This document shows, piece by piece, positions 26,798 through 38,485 of a DNA stretch of 64,000 nucleotides. The stretch's first letter is position 1. Each line of letters opens with the position of its first letter. A model generated the notes under the pieces. The model had not been told where the DNA came from and did no database searches. It saw only the letters and a program-made list of their open reading frames with translations. The position numbers and the translations under genes are program-made. This DNA comes from Nitrosomonas sp. (lineage in GTDB: Bacteria; Pseudomonadota; Gammaproteobacteria; Burkholderiales; Nitrosomonadaceae): the NCBI GenBank assembly GCA_031316255.1, contig JALDQW010000001.1, positions 3,195,485-3,259,484 on the forward strand, read 5' to 3'.

Positions 26798-27736
26798 ATG
26801 CGTTCATTTATTTTTCCTAAACTTACCCATTTTAAATTACCTGAAACTGAGTATGGTAATTATGTTTACTGGTTGTTTTTCCTGACCGCTTCGGCAGCGA
26901 TTTTTTTGTTCGATCTTTATACACCACTGGGTGTGGCTGCAGGAACACCATATGCACTCATCGTTTTTGCAAGTTTATGGTTTAAAAGTAATTGGAGTAC
27001 TTATATCGCAACAGTCAGCGGAATATCACTCACGTTAATTGGCTTTTTTATGGCGCCAGGAATCGCCGCTCCTTTAGAAGTAGTACTGACAAACCGCATT
27101 TTAGCGCTGATAGTTATAACAATAACCGCGTACATGGTACTCAAAATAAAGAAAGTCAATCATGAACTGTTCGAATTGATGGCCGACACCTATATTGATC
27201 CGTTAACACAATGCAAAAACAACCGGGCGTTTGAGGAAGAAACAAAAGTTGAAATAAAACGAAGCAAACGATATAAAAGAAACTTGTCGCTGGCCATTTT
27301 TGACACTACAAATACAAGTCAACTCAACACGTTTGAGAAGTCGAATACGCATATCAGCGATCAACAGATCAAAATTATCGCTGATGAAATCAGGAAATCC
27401 ATAAGAAGCTCAGATCAACTATACCGAATTGACCTTTACCGGTTCGCAGTGTTGTATGCTGAAACAGATATTCAAAAAGCCAAGGAAGCAAGTGATGCAT
27501 TATGCAAGAAAGTTTCCATTATGAGTTCGCAAAGTCCCCAAAAAGAATTGAGCATTAGCGCAGGAATTACCATGCTAGATACTGAGGACAGCTTACGAAA
27601 GCTATTTAAACGCGCAGAAAACGCATTGCTAATCGCTCAAAAAAATGGATACAATCAAATAGCAACGTTACCAGAAACAACACGTACTGATAAAACATCT
27701 GTACCTGCTATCTTATGTCGACCGAGATCAAGTTAA
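26798..27736 (+). CDS. Membrane-bound GGDEF-domain protein with degenerate active site
   Basis: The protein (312 residues) has a membrane part of about four hydrophobic segments (24-115) and a GGDEF-like domain (about 130-290). The usual GGDEF motif is replaced by DLYRF (residues 212-216), and the DxLTGLxNR motif reads DPLTQCKNNR (134-143). These changes should abolish diguanylate cyclase activity. The inhibitory-site motif RxxD is kept as RSSD (203-206), so the domain could still bind c-di-GMP. A start at 26798 follows the AGAGGGG upstream sequence at a rather long spacing. The gene stands alone upstream of ftsK. Confidence 0.82.
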   Translation: MRSFIFPKLTHFKLPETEYGNYVYWLFFLTASAAIFLFDLYTPLGVAAGTPYALIVFASLWFKSNWSTYIATVSGISLTLIGFFMAPGIAAPLEVVLTNRILALIVITITAYMVLKIKKVNHELFELMADTYIDPLTQCKNNRAFEEETKVEIKRSKRYKRNLSLAIFDTTNTSQLNTFEKSNTHISDQQIKIIADEIRKSIRSSDQLYRIDLYRFAVLYAETDIQKAKEASDALCKKVSIMSSQSPQKELSISAGITMLDTEDSLRKLFKRAENALLIAQKNGYNQIATLPETTRTDKTSVPAILCRPRSS

Positions 27737-27786
27737 TTTTCAAATAATAAAAAACATAAAAATCGGTGAAATAAGAGTGTCATAAA

Positions 27787-27831
27787 GCCAAGAATGCGTT
27801 GTCAGCCCTGCGCCAACAACGCATTCTTGGC
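27787..27831 (+). terminator. 16-base-pair hairpin terminator
   Basis: A perfect 16-base inverted repeat (27787-27802 and 27116-equivalent right arm 27816-27831) surrounds a 13-base loop and is followed by CGTTTTCTT. It sits between the GGDEF gene and ftsK and probably ends transcription of the former; by symmetry it may act in both directions. Confidence 0.7.
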
Positions 27832-27893
27832 CGTTTTCTTATATAATTCAAATCTCATACGATCAAATAAAGCCATAATGCTTTGAAATATCC

Positions 27894-30194
27894 ATGAGTT
27901 TGATTAATAAATCGATAGCCAACAAATCGAATGGCCGCACGTTGTCACCGCGCGTATCCAGACTACTACGTGAATCCGGATGGTTAATTCTTGTTGGCGC
28001 AGCGTTTTACCTGATTTTAATATTTTACAGTTATGATCGCGGCGATCCTGCCTGGTCTCATAGCGGAGATTCTGATCATATCCGGAATGCAGGTGGACAT
28101 ATTGGCGCATGGCTTGCTGATCTGTTGTTATCTCTTTTTGGTGTATCGGCATGGTGGTGGATTGCTTTTTTTCTTGCCGCGGTCTCCTGGAGCTACCGGC
28201 GCATTGATGTAGCAGGTATTTTCGATCGTCATTCGATAATACTGTCAGTTGGTGGTTTTTTTGTATTGCTGTTAGCCAGCAGCGGACTTGAATCATTACG
28301 CTTTTATTCGCTAAATGTCTCTTTGCCTTTTCAACCAGGCGGTTTAATTGGAGAAGGCATCGGTCATTATTTATCCCAGTTGCTTGGATTCACGGGTGCA
28401 ACAATGACACTTCTGATCCTGGCTGCCATCGGCTTTAGTCAATTTACAGGATTATCATGGGTGCGCTTTGTCGAAAAAATCGGCGAGGTTATCGAAAATA
28501 ATTTTCTATGGATTCATGAACGCTTGATTGACAGCCGAAATACGCATACGGAATCGACAGACAGCAAATATGAAACTGATGAAACCATCACCTTCGAAAA
28601 AAGACCAACGCTTACAGATACACCGATTCATATAGAACCACCAGCAGCTACTATCACCAAATCAGAACGTGTTTCAAAAGACAGGCAAAAAACCCTATCT
28701 CCGAATTTGTCAGCATCATCCCTGCCCCCATTGCACTTGCTTGATGAACCCGATAAAGATATTGAAGTTTTATCCAATGACATACTTGAATCGGAATCAC
28801 GTTTGATTGAGCGCAAGCTCAAAGAATTCGGTGTTGTTGTCAAGGTCGTCGCAGCTTTTCCCGGGCCGGTCATTACACGTTATGAAATTGAACCGGCAAT
28901 TGGCGTCAAGGGTAATCAAATCATCAATCTGATTAAAGACCTTGCGCGTGCACTGTCTGTTGCACGTATCCGTGTCGTTGAAACAATACCTGGGAAAACA
29001 ACGATGGGATTGGAAATTCCAAATCCAAAAAGACAGGTTGTTCGTCTTGTCGAGATTCTCAATTCACAGCCTTACGCTGAGACAGCATCGCCACTAACCA
29101 TAGCATTAGGCAAGGATATCAGTGGACGCCCAATCGTTTCAGATCTTGCAAAAATGCCGCATGCACTGGTTGCGGGCACCACAGGATCTGGAAAATCCGT
29201 TGCCATTAATGCCATAATATTAAGTTTGGTGTATAAAAGCACGCCCGAACAGGTACGTCTGATTCTGGTCGATCCTAAAATGCTGGAGTTATCCGTATAT
29301 GAAGGCATACCTCACCTTTTGACGCCTGTTGTTACCGATATGAGCGAGGCAGCTAACGCGCTACGCTGGTCAGTGATGGAAATGGAACGTCGTTACAAGC
29401 TGATGTCATCATTGGGTGTACGCAACCTGAATGGCTTTAATCAGAAAGTCCGTGAAGCGGCCAAAAAAGAAGAACCACTGTACAACCCATTGTTAGCAAA
29501 TGAAACGCCCGAGCAACTTGAAGAATTACCGCTGATTGTCGTAGTCATTGACGAACTGGCTGATTTAATGATGGTTGCAGGAAAAAAGGTTGAACACCTG
29601 ATCGCCAGACTTGCGCAAAAAGCGCGGGCAGCCGGGATTCATTTATTATTGGCAACCCAACGCCCATCTGTGGACGTAATTACCGGACTGATCAAAGCAA
29701 ACATTCCAACTCGGATCGCCTTTCAGGTATCCAGCAAAATCGATTCCCGTACTATTCTAGATCAAATGGGTGCTGAAACGTTGCTGGGTCAAGGGGATAT
29801 GCTCTACTTGCCGCCTGGCAGTGGTTATCCACAGCGCATTCACGGCGCCTATGTTGCAGACCACGAAGTTCATCATGTTGTTGAATATCTTAAGGAACAT
29901 GGCGAACCGTGTTATGTTGAGGAAATACTGAGCACTGCTGAAGAAGACAGCGCTGGAGATTTCCAGAATGAATCCAAAAAACAGGCAAGCGCAGACAGTG
30001 ATCCGTTATATGACGAGGCAGTTCAAATTGTCATCAAGACCCGTCGCGCATCCATTTCTTTAGTACAAAGAAACCTGCGTATTGGCTATAATCGGGCTGC
30101 ACGGTTAATTGAAGAAATGGAGCGCGCCGGCTTGGTATCCTCCATGCAAAGCAACGGTAACCGCGAAGTTCTGGTTCCGGCACGCAGCGAATAG
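27894..30194 (+). CDS. ftsK: DNA translocase FtsK
   Basis: A 766-residue FtsK/SpoIIIE protein. Four N-terminal membrane segments (about 28-190) anchor it at the division septum; a polar linker follows (about 200-290). The motor domains have a Walker [13 protein letters not shown] and a Walker [15 protein letters not shown]. The C-terminal gamma winged-helix (about 700-766), with [20 protein letters not shown], reads the KOPS sequences that orient it. It clears and aligns chromosome ends and activates XerCD recombination at dif. The linker is shorter than in E. coli, as is usual in Betaproteobacteria. Confidence 0.95.
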   Translation: MSLINKSIANKSNGRTLSPRVSRLLRESGWLILVGAAFYLILIFYSYDRGDPAWSHSGDSDHIRNAGGHIGAWLADLLLSLFGVSAWWWIAFFLAAVSWSYRRIDVAGIFDRHSIILSVGGFFVLLLASSGLESLRFYSLNVSLPFQPGGLIGEGIGHYLSQLLGFTGATMTLLILAAIGFSQFTGLSWVRFVEKIGEVIENNFLWIHERLIDSRNTHTESTDSKYETDETITFEKRPTLTDTPIHIEPPAATITKSERVSKDRQKTLSPNLSASSLPPLHLLDEPDKDIEVLSNDILESESRLIERKLKEFGVVVKVVAAFPGPVITRYEIEPAIGVKGNQIINLIKDLARALSVARIRVVETIPGKTTMGLEIPNPKRQVVRLVEILNSQPYAETASPLTIALGKDISGRPIVSDLAKMPHALVAGTTGSGKSVAINAIILSLVYKSTPEQVRLILVDPKMLELSVYEGIPHLLTPVVTDMSEAANALRWSVMEMERRYKLMSSLGVRNLNGFNQKVREAAKKEEPLYNPLLANETPEQLEELPLIVVVIDELADLMMVAGKKVEHLIARLAQKARAAGIHLLLATQRPSVDVITGLIKANIPTRIAFQVSSKIDSRTILDQMGAETLLGQGDMLYLPPGSGYPQRIHGAYVADHEVHHVVEYLKEHGEPCYVEEILSTAEEDSAGDFQNESKKQASADSDPLYDEAVQIVIKTRRASISLVQRNLRIGYNRAARLIEEMERAGLVSSMQSNGNREVLVPARSE

Positions 30195-30257
30195 ACCGGT
30201 TTTTTCATTACGTTTCCCCTGTCTTTGCAAATACTTTTCTGATTTAGAAATGGAATT

Positions 30258-30902
30258 ATGAACCTCACAATCAACCGTATTGTTTTTTTCATTAATGCAT
30301 ATCTGTTTGTTTTACTGCTCATGATGCCTGCGCTTGCATGGTCATCTGCTATCGAGAATCTCAAAACCTTTATCCAGGAAACACAAACAGTACGTGCAAA
30401 TTTTACTCAAACACTGCTCGACAAAAACGCCCGGAACATTCAAAAATCAAAGGGTACTTTAGAATTTGAGCGTCCGGACAAGTTTCGCTGGATATACCTG
30501 GAACCCTATGAACAGTCCATTGTCGGCGACGGCAAGCAAGTCTGGTTTTATGATCACGACCTGAATCAGGTAACTATCCGTCAGTTTAACATTGCTATTG
30601 GCAGCAGTCCTGCAGCGCTACTGGCTGGCAACGATACAATTGAGGATAACTTTGAATTGACCAATCTTGGCTTGCAGGATGAAATCGAATGGATGGAAGC
30701 CATTCCAAAGAGCAAAGACAGCGCATTTGAATTTATACAACTGGGGTTCTCACTCAAAGGCGACTTACAATATATGGCGTTAAGAGATAATTTTGGCCAA
30801 ACCACATATTTGACTTTTTCTGATTTAACAAAAAATCCCAGCCTAACCGAAGGTTTTTTTAAATTCCAGCCACCAGATGGCGCAGATATCATCAGTGAGT
30901 GA
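30258..30902 (+). CDS. lolA: Outer-membrane lipoprotein carrier LolA
   Basis: The 214-residue periplasmic chaperone carries lipoproteins from the inner-membrane LolCDE complex to LolB. A signal peptide ending near ALAWS precedes the mature domain with FTQTLLDKNARNIQKSKGTLEFERPDKF-type strand pattern (positions about 50-75), as in LolA. The 3' end overlaps the start of rarA by 26 bases. Its chief local customer may be the Lpp-like lipoprotein at 13.4 kb, but that is inference. Confidence 0.92.
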   Translation: MNLTINRIVFFINAYLFVLLLMMPALAWSSAIENLKTFIQETQTVRANFTQTLLDKNARNIQKSKGTLEFERPDKFRWIYLEPYEQSIVGDGKQVWFYDHDLNQVTIRQFNIAIGSSPAALLAGNDTIEDNFELTNLGLQDEIEWMEAIPKSKDSAFEFIQLGFSLKGDLQYMALRDNFGQTTYLTFSDLTKNPSLTEGFFKFQPPDGADIISE

Positions 30903-32217
30903 TTTCTTTACCCACCCAAAATCCAAATCACCGCTGGCAGAGCAGTTGCGTCCGAAGACACTGGAGGACATTGTCGGGCAACAACACTTGCTAGGAAGCG
31001 GAAAATCCTTGCGACTGGCTATTGAGTCGGGCAAGCCGCATTCCATGATTCTATGGGGGCCACCGGGGACCGGCAAAACAACGTTGGCGCAGATTATGGC
31101 GGGTGTTTTCAATGCTGAGTTTATAGCGCTATCCGCTGTACTATCGGGTATCAAGGATATTCGCAGTGCAATTGAAAAGGCCCAACTTGTCTTGCAGCAA
31201 AATGGTCGCCATACCATACTTTTCGTGGATGAAGTGCATCGCTTTAACAAATCGCAGCAAGATGCTTTTTTACCGCATGTCGAACAAGGCTTATTCACAT
31301 TTATTGGCGCGACCACCGAAAATCCATCATTTGAAGTCAACAGCGCATTACTATCGCGCGCCCAGGTTTACACATTAACCGTATTAACGGATGATGATTT
31401 AAATCAGATATTTATCCGCGCACTGAAAAAAATACCAAAGCCGGTGACATTTACTGATACTGCACGCCAGATAATCGTTGCATTTGCTGATGGCGATGCG
31501 CGGCGCATGCTCAATATGATTGAGCAGATAATTACAGTGGCTGACACGCAAAACTTGATTGAAATTGATGTCGACAATGTACAAAATGTATTATCGCGTA
31601 ATACCCGCATTTTTGATAAAGGGGGTGATGCGTTTTATGATCAGATTTCTGCGTTACACAAATCAGTTCGTGGCTCATCACCGGATGCTGCGCTTTATTG
31701 GTTGTGCCGCATGCTGGACAGTGGTGCAGACCCATTGTATCTTGGACGCCGCTTGGTGCGTATGGCAACAGAAGATATCGGCATAGCAGATCCGCGTGCT
31801 TTGCAAATCACGTTGAATGCGTGCGAAACTTATGAAAGACTGGGCAGTCCCGAGGGTGAATTGTCTTTAGCGCAAGCTGCTGTGTATTTATCCTGTGCGC
31901 CTAAAAGCAATGCAGTTTATCTGGCCTATAAGAAAGCACGTACGTTTATCGCAAAAGATAAATCCAGATCAGTTCCTTTACATTTACGCAATGCACCCAC
32001 TCAACTGATGAAAAAAATAGGGTTTGGTCGCGATTATCATTATGCCCATGATTATCCGGAAAGCTATGTCGCAGGAGAAAATTATTTTCCGGATGACATG
32101 CCCGATGTCCAGTTTTATCAGCCAACTCACAACGGATTAGAGAGTAAAATTCGGGAAAAACTCGATTATTTGCGTAGCCAGGACCAGAAAGCCAGAAAAC
32201 AAAAACTGTCCAAATAG
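30877..32217 (+). CDS. rarA: Replication-associated recombination protein RarA (MgsA)
   Basis: A 446-residue AAA+ ATPase of the clamp-loader-like group. Walker A is GPPGTGKTTLAQ and Walker B is HTILFVDEVHRFNKSQQ. Sensor 1 (IGATTENPSFEVN) and the C-terminal MgsA tetramerisation domain (HKSVRGSSPDAALYW) follow. It acts at stalled replication forks. Start at 30877 overlaps lolA by 26 bases; a downstream GTG near 30895 is an alternative. The lolA-rarA-serS order is common in Proteobacteria. Confidence 0.95.
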   Translation: MAQISSVSDFFTHPKSKSPLAEQLRPKTLEDIVGQQHLLGSGKSLRLAIESGKPHSMILWGPPGTGKTTLAQIMAGVFNAEFIALSAVLSGIKDIRSAIEKAQLVLQQNGRHTILFVDEVHRFNKSQQDAFLPHVEQGLFTFIGATTENPSFEVNSALLSRAQVYTLTVLTDDDLNQIFIRALKKIPKPVTFTDTARQIIVAFADGDARRMLNMIEQIITVADTQNLIEIDVDNVQNVLSRNTRIFDKGGDAFYDQISALHKSVRGSSPDAALYWLCRMLDSGADPLYLGRRLVRMATEDIGIADPRALQITLNACETYERLGSPEGELSLAQAAVYLSCAPKSNAVYLAYKKARTFIAKDKSRSVPLHLRNAPTQLMKKIGFGRDYHYAHDYPESYVAGENYFPDDMPDVQFYQPTHNGLESKIREKLDYLRSQDQKARKQKLSK

Positions 32218-32239
32218 AAAAACAAACGGACTGATATAA

Positions 32240-33625
<1,386 letters not shown>

Positions 33626-33665
33626 AAGCAGAGTAATATTATTTTATAAATGACAGGATACAACC

Positions 33666-34376
33666 ATGCAAACTAAAAACAGTGAAGAATACAATAACAG
33701 TACGAGTAAGGGTATAGACAACGATCTTAGCAAACTGGAGCGAGACATACATGATGCACTCGTAAACGGTGTCAATATTCAGGAAACCGTTCATAATTTG
33801 ACGCTGAAAACAATTAATGCAGACCGTCTTGATATCGACTCCATTCGCCGCATTGTGACCGCAGTAGCCAATGGCGTTCATGAAGGTGCGCAACAACAAT
33901 TCCTAACAGCTTCCAATCAAACACAAGCCGCAAAATCACAAATTACGGATGCAGTTTCCGGACTGGATTCAGCACTGGCTAGAGTTGCCGAAGCTTCAAA
34001 GCTGGCTGTTCAGGAAGCTTCCGGGCGTGCACAGAAGTTCTCGGACAAAGAGCTGGTTCGCACCCGTTCGGATCTTGAAAGCCTTGAGAGTTTATTCCTG
34101 GACACGCTGCAGAATACAGCCTCGGCAGCCAAAGGCGTAATATCAGAAATACTGCAGGACGTTACGAATCATGCAAAAAATAATGGTACCATTGTCGGCG
34201 CACAGTTAAAGGAAACACTTGGCATTTTTGCCCAGCAAGCTGCATCTGTTAGTCATGCACAACTCGAAGCCGGTGCGCATCTCACACAGGCAACGGCAGG
34301 TTTTATCCATAAAATTGCTACGGGAGTTTTGTCTGGTATTAAAGACCATACGCAAGGCTCACACGGCAAAAAATAA
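33666..34376 (+). CDS. Uncharacterised helical protein (possibly DUF6781)
   Basis: I do not recognise this protein with certainty. The 236-residue product has no signal peptide or membrane segment. It is strongly helical and Ala/Ser/Gln-rich, with long amphipathic stretches around SQITDAVSGLDSALARVAEA and a phasin-like composition. It resembles a betaproteobacterial family of unknown function. It lies 40 bases after serS in the same direction and converges with rdgC. A role in binding granules or DNA has been suggested for proteins of this look, but nothing here shows it. Confidence 0.65.
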   Translation: MQTKNSEEYNNSTSKGIDNDLSKLERDIHDALVNGVNIQETVHNLTLKTINADRLDIDSIRRIVTAVANGVHEGAQQQFLTASNQTQAAKSQITDAVSGLDSALARVAEASKLAVQEASGRAQKFSDKELVRTRSDLESLESLFLDTLQNTASAAKGVISEILQDVTNHAKNNGTIVGAQLKETLGIFAQQAASVSHAQLEAGAHLTQATAGFIHKIATGVLSGIKDHTQGSHGKK

Positions 34377-34380
34377 ACCG

Positions 34381-35277
34381 TTATTCCGGCGAATTCTCAC
34401 CGCCCAAAGCATGAATCAGATCAGGCAAAAACTGGCTTAGTTCGCCCGTCATAAGTGCGAAATCGCCATCAAATAAATCTGCTGCATCTGTTGCATCAGC
34501 CGATTCCTTGATGACATCCAGCGGCGCTATACGCCTGATCTGAAAATTGTCATGCAACACAAAAGATATTTTGTTCGCCCAGGTCATTGCCAGACGTGTT
34601 ACTTTTTTGCCCGCCTTGATATGCCGGACTGTTTCATCAGGGTCCAGCAGATGATGCGTATAACGAACTGTGGTTTTTTCATTGTCCATACCTTGCAGTT
34701 CACAGTCGCGATCTATTGTAAAAACAGCAGGCGGTTCATCACCGGACAACCAGCGTGTCATAACAGCAGAGGATGAAATATTGGTTGTCAGTGGCACCAG
34801 CCTGATACCACTCACTGTTTTTATCAGTAGCTCTATCACCGCTTCAGCCCGTTTCAGGTTGGCGGTATCAATGACAAGTATCCCATCGCTTAAATTGACC
34901 CAGGCATAAGTAATATGCCGTTGAGCAAATGCACGCGGCATCAGATCGATCAACACAGCTTCCTTGATGTCTCTGACTTGTTCTTTCCCTGCTTTGTACC
35001 CCTGATGCTGCTCCATTGTTTCAATCCGGCTTTTGGCATATTGGTTCACTACGGCTGTCGGCAATATTTTTTTCTCAACACCATATGCAACCAATACATG
35101 CTGACCACAGACATGCACGAATTGATCGCTATCATCTTTCGGTTTAACCCAACCACAGCTTTGCATTTCCATTTGCAGACAGTTTTGCAATTCATTATTG
35201 GACAATGCTTCATCAAGCTGCAATGGATCCATTTCTCCGCTGGTTATTCTATAAGTCAGCAAGTTTTTAAACCACAT
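34381..35277 (-). CDS. rdgC: Recombination-associated protein RdgC
   Basis: A 298-residue ring-forming DNA-binding protein that limits RecA loading. The N-terminus MWFKNLLTYRI and the segments DSDQFVHVCGQHVL and MPRAFAQRHITYAWVNL are typical of RdgC. It binds double-stranded DNA without sequence preference and is growth-phase regulated in other hosts. Confidence 0.95.
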   Translation of the reverse strand: MWFKNLLTYRITSGEMDPLQLDEALSNNELQNCLQMEMQSCGWVKPKDDSDQFVHVCGQHVLVAYGVEKKILPTAVVNQYAKSRIETMEQHQGYKAGKEQVRDIKEAVLIDLMPRAFAQRHITYAWVNLSDGILVIDTANLKRAEAVIELLIKTVSGIRLVPLTTNISSSAVMTRWLSGDEPPAVFTIDRDCELQGMDNEKTTVRYTHHLLDPDETVRHIKAGKKVTRLAMTWANKISFVLHDNFQIRRIAPLDVIKESADATDAADLFDGDFALMTGELSQFLPDLIHALGGENSPE

Positions 35278-35422
35278 ATTTTTTAAATGAATTAATTTAG
35301 GCTACCTTCCCGGATACAGTCTTCGGTAGCATGAAATGTTATAAAATAACGTCATGGGATTTCATGCGTATACTTCGTTTTTGCATTATGAACACAAACG
35401 ATTACGGCACAATAAAAATGAC

Positions 35423-35788
35423 ATGAAAAAAATCTATTCTGCAAACAATCTTATGGAAGCACAAATTGTGCTTGATATGCTGGAACATGCACTTATTCCA
35501 GCGCAATTATTCAACCAGCATGCTCAGGGTGGCACGGGAGATATCCCTTTTACACATGCTTACCCCGAAGTTTGGATCATTCGCGATACGGATTATGAAC
35601 GTGGCCGTAAAATTGTTCAACAGTATGAGGCCATCCCGCAGCCCAGCACCATAGTCCATTGTCCCGCATGCGGCGAAGAAAATCCGTCAAATTTTCAATT
35701 ATGCTGGCAATGTGGGAACGGACTAGAATCCGCAAAAGCAAATGCCTCCACAACAACATCTTTATCGTATAAAAATGATCAAAAATAA
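35423..35788 (+). CDS. DUF2007 protein with C-terminal zinc ribbon
   Basis: From the ATG at 35423 (MKKIYSANNLMEAQ) the product has 121 residues. An N-terminal DUF2007 domain (putative signal-transducing fold, with EAQIVLDMLEHA and PEVWI) is followed by a zinc ribbon with two Cys pairs, CPACGEE and CWQCGNG. An upstream in-frame ATG at 35354 would add 23 residues unlike the family. The function is unknown; such proteins may bind nucleotide or protein ligands. Confidence 0.8.
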   Translation: MKKIYSANNLMEAQIVLDMLEHALIPAQLFNQHAQGGTGDIPFTHAYPEVWIIRDTDYERGRKIVQQYEAIPQPSTIVHCPACGEENPSNFQLCWQCGNGLESAKANASTTTSLSYKNDQK

Positions 35789-35915
35789 AGCATCTCACGG
35801 TGCACTCGGATTGCGGCATTTGCGTGTTGTTTTTGAAAAGCAATCAGGAATCGACACATAGACATCCCAATAAAAAATCGCCTATCAAAATCCTTTCAGA
35901 TGATTCTCGGTATAA

Positions 35916-36695
35916 TCAGGCACGCGTACCCAACAAGATGCCTCTATGAATGAAGTCATTCAAGATATCAGCTCCACCATTAATGACGGTATCAGGCTGA
36001 GGATGACTCAGTTCAACAGCAATTTGCGACAGTAGTGTTTCGCCATTCTGGTTCTCATTATCGATCACAAGTTGCATCAAACGCGCAGTTACAGGATTTG
36101 CTTCAATAAAATGGATTTCATCGCATTTATCACGATAAACAATCAAATGCGTTGTTTCGATATCAGGTGTTTGTGGTTGAAATTCCACGCTGATTTTATG
36201 AACCGGAAAACGATAGTTTAGCAACCAGGCCGCTGGTGATACAATAGGAATTCCTTTCAGTACATCGCCCTGAATACTAAATTCCTGTTGATCTGGCTTT
36301 TCATCGAGTATCGATAGCGCGAGCTCCACCCACTCATAGTGCGCAAGTTCCAACAAAAAAGCTGGATCTTCCGGTTCAAAACAACGTTCATGCTCAAGAT
36401 ATTTTAGAAATTCACGCGGCATTTCCGGAAACAGCGGCGTGTGTGATCGATGACGTGCAAAATAGTCGCGTATCAGGCCATGCCAGCGTTCATCTGGCAG
36501 AATACTCCGCAATACCGGATAGGTATTGGCCATAAAACCTTCGACATTATTGTAAAACAGCTCGCAATAGACTTTCATACGGCGTGCTTCAATATCTTTA
36601 GGGCGAGGGTTTTGCTCTGGATTACGGATGTGCGCGGCAAATGCATATTGCTGGCGCACAAAATCAGGCCGCTCAGCCGTGTTGTATGTATTCAT
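35916..36695 (-). CDS. BufC/HvfC-type DUF2063 partner protein
   Basis: The 259-residue protein has an N-terminal DUF2063 domain ([17 protein letters not shown] and [22 protein letters not shown]) and a C-terminal domain with winged-helix-like features. In bufferin (HvfABC) clusters this protein is the partner that recruits the precursor to the DUF692 enzyme. Its start overlaps the upstream bufB-like gene by 23 bases. Together they form the enzyme pair that modifies the cysteines of the precursor at 37.6 kb. Confidence 0.85.
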   Translation of the reverse strand: MNTYNTAERPDFVRQQYAFAAHIRNPEQNPRPKDIEARRMKVYCELFYNNVEGFMANTYPVLRSILPDERWHGLIRDYFARHRSHTPLFPEMPREFLKYLEHERCFEPEDPAFLLELAHYEWVELALSILDEKPDQQEFSIQGDVLKGIPIVSPAAWLLNYRFPVHKISVEFQPQTPDIETTHLIVYRDKCDEIHFIEANPVTARLMQLVIDNENQNGETLLSQIAVELSHPQPDTVINGGADILNDFIHRGILLGTRA

Positions 36696-37536
36696 GCCGG
36701 GTATGATGATGCCGCCATTTCGACTGCAAATCCTGAATATGATTTACTTCCAATACCAGTTGCTGCAATGTAGGAATATTAAAGTCCCTCTCCAGCAATG
36801 TTGGAATCACACCAAACCGTTGGTAGGTTTTTTCAAGCAAAGACCAGACCGGATCGATGACGTCGGCGCCATGCGTATCTATGATCAAATCTTCGGCTTC
36901 ATTGTAATGCCCCGCGATATGAATGTAACGTACACGCTGAGCGGGAATTTGCCGCAAAAAAGCCTCGGCATCATAACAGTGATTGACGCTGTTTACATAA
37001 ATATTATTTACATCAAGCAACAAATCACAATCCGCTTCTGCCAGCACTGCATTCAGAAAATCAATTTCTGACATGTGTTGACCCGGAGCAGCATAATAAG
37101 AGACGTTTTCCATGGCAATACGTTGCCCGAGAACATCCTGCACATGTTTAATGCGGCCAGCAACATAATGAACGGCTTCTGCAGTAAATGGAATAGGCAG
37201 CAAATCATAAAGATGACCATCATCACTGCAATAGCTCAAATGTTCACTGTAACAACGAATCTGATGTGTTTTCAAGAAGCGTTTAAGTCGCTGCAAAAAC
37301 GCTTCATCCAGTGGCGATGGCCCACCTATGGATAACGACAACCCATGACAGATGAATGGATACTGTTCGGTAAAGGTGCGCAATTTCTTGCCATAAAAAC
37401 CACCTACACCAATCCAGTTTTCTGGCGCAATCTCCCAAAAATCAATGGTATCCACCGGTTGGTCTGCAACTGCACGAACCAATGCGCGTCGCAGACCAAG
37501 TCCGGCGCCATGAACAGGGTAATTTAAATTGTTCAT
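36673..37536 (-). CDS. BufB/HvfB-type DUF692 multinuclear iron oxidase
   Basis: A 287-residue DUF692 (MNIO) TIM-barrel enzyme. Metal-binding segments visible are [49 protein letters not shown] and LLERDFNIP. In characterised relatives (MbnB, HvfB, BufB) the enzyme oxidises cysteines of a precursor peptide to oxazolone- or thiooxazole-type groups that bind copper. Start at 37536 is 21 bases after the stop of the precursor gene, so transcripts run precursor-enzyme-partner. Confidence 0.88.
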   Translation of the reverse strand: MNNLNYPVHGAGLGLRRALVRAVADQPVDTIDFWEIAPENWIGVGGFYGKKLRTFTEQYPFICHGLSLSIGGPSPLDEAFLQRLKRFLKTHQIRCYSEHLSYCSDDGHLYDLLPIPFTAEAVHYVAGRIKHVQDVLGQRIAMENVSYYAAPGQHMSEIDFLNAVLAEADCDLLLDVNNIYVNSVNHCYDAEAFLRQIPAQRVRYIHIAGHYNEAEDLIIDTHGADVIDPVWSLLEKTYQRFGVIPTLLERDFNIPTLQQLVLEVNHIQDLQSKWRHHHTRHEYIQHG

Positions 37537-37557
37537 GAATGTGTGTTGAAGAAAAAA

Positions 37558-37911
37558 TTACTTACTGCCGCCGCACTTACCTTCGCCGCATTTGCCTTCT
37601 TCTTCTGCTTTTTTACCGCCACACTTGCCTTCCATATTTTTTTTCATGTCACTGCCGCATTTGCCTTCACCGCATTTGCCTTCTTTTTCAGCTTTTTTAC
37701 CGCCACACTTGCCTTCACCGCATTTGCCTTCTTTTTCTGACTTTTCAGCACCGCCACCATAGGCAAGTTGCATATAACCACCGGATAATTCATTCATGGC
37801 AAATGGATTTGTATTTGAATTACTTTCCGCTGATGCATTGCCAGCGGTCAGTGTCGCTACAAAAACTGTTCCAACAGCAAGTGATATAGGTTTTAATGTT
37901 TTTTTTGACAT
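37558..37911 (-). CDS. Bufferin/HvfA-like cysteine-repeat RiPP precursor
   Basis: From the ATG at 37911, with GGAG six bases upstream, the product has 117 residues. A signal peptide ends near GNASA. The next segment (NPFAMNELSGGYMQLAYG) is a known feature of HvfA/BufA precursors. The rest is a lysine-rich tail with seven EGKC motifs: three EGKCGEGKC pairs and one single MEGKC. Every cysteine of the mature protein lies in an EGKC motif, the site modified by DUF692 enzymes. The modified product is thought to sequester copper in the periplasm. An in-frame ATG at 37923 is less well placed. The coding repeats give a repetitive DNA stretch. Confidence 0.88.
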   Translation of the reverse strand: MSKKTLKPISLAVGTVFVATLTAGNASAESNSNTNPFAMNELSGGYMQLAYGGGAEKSEKEGKCGEGKCGGKKAEKEGKCGEGKCGSDMKKNMEGKCGGKKAEEEGKCGEGKCGGSK

Positions 37912-38485
37912 TATTTTCTCCATAACAAATTAAAAGAATACTTTAGTCGACAATAAATGCGGGCTATTACAAAATGTTATAATTTTTTGTCCAGTTCCCG
38001 CCAAATAATTACTACATTTAGAATGCAACGCAGTTGCAGGATACCATGGTAACGCCCTGCCGGTGAGCTTGTCTGTATCCATGAAAGAACTACTATCTCC
38101 AGCAAGGCACGCCTTGACATATACACTGACAAGTTTACTGCATCAGGTAATATCACATGGATAGAATACTGGCTTATCAGTATTAACGCCATGAATAAAT
38201 GATCTTAACAGAACAATCAATCACTCTGAATTTTATTTAGAAGTACAACATTACATAAACTTGCTTTTTTTGCAAGCAGCTCTCTGTTACACTCAGCCCT
38301 TAAAAAAACACAATTAGAAATATTTATATTTGGTTTTAGACAGATTTAGAATAATAATAAAGCCGCCTCCGTACTATACGCTATAATTTATAGCCCTAAT
38401 AACAAGACCTGTACTAAAACCTAGAAATAACAGACCATTTTACTAATACAAAAATTATAAAAGCCAGATTTTTGAGGAGCAATGA
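37912..38485. other. Intergenic region upstream of the bufferin cluster
   Basis: This 574-base AT-rich gap separates the leftward bufA-like gene from a rightward gene and must contain both promoters. A GGGAACT element on the minus strand (37993-37999), 75 to 90 bases before the bufA ATG, resembles an ECF-sigma -35 site, but no matching -10 is clear. A short CTTGC/GCAAG hairpin around a T run lies near 38260. No convincing ORF or RNA gene is visible. Confidence 0.35.

Noticed and set aside
37558..37740. Short DNA repeats that might look like a CRISPR array
   Set aside because: They are in-frame coding repeats of EGKCGEGKC within the precursor gene, with no regular spacers and no cas genes in the window.
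37539..37889. Long plus-strand frames opposite the bufferin precursor, rich in phenylalanine, histidine and cysteine
   Set aside because: They are antisense shadows of the EGKC repeats; the minus-strand frame has a signal peptide, a ribosome site and the family motifs.
37977..38192. 71-residue minus-strand frame upstream of the bufferin cluster
   Set aside because: No ribosome site, no recognisable domain and lies in an AT-rich promoter region.
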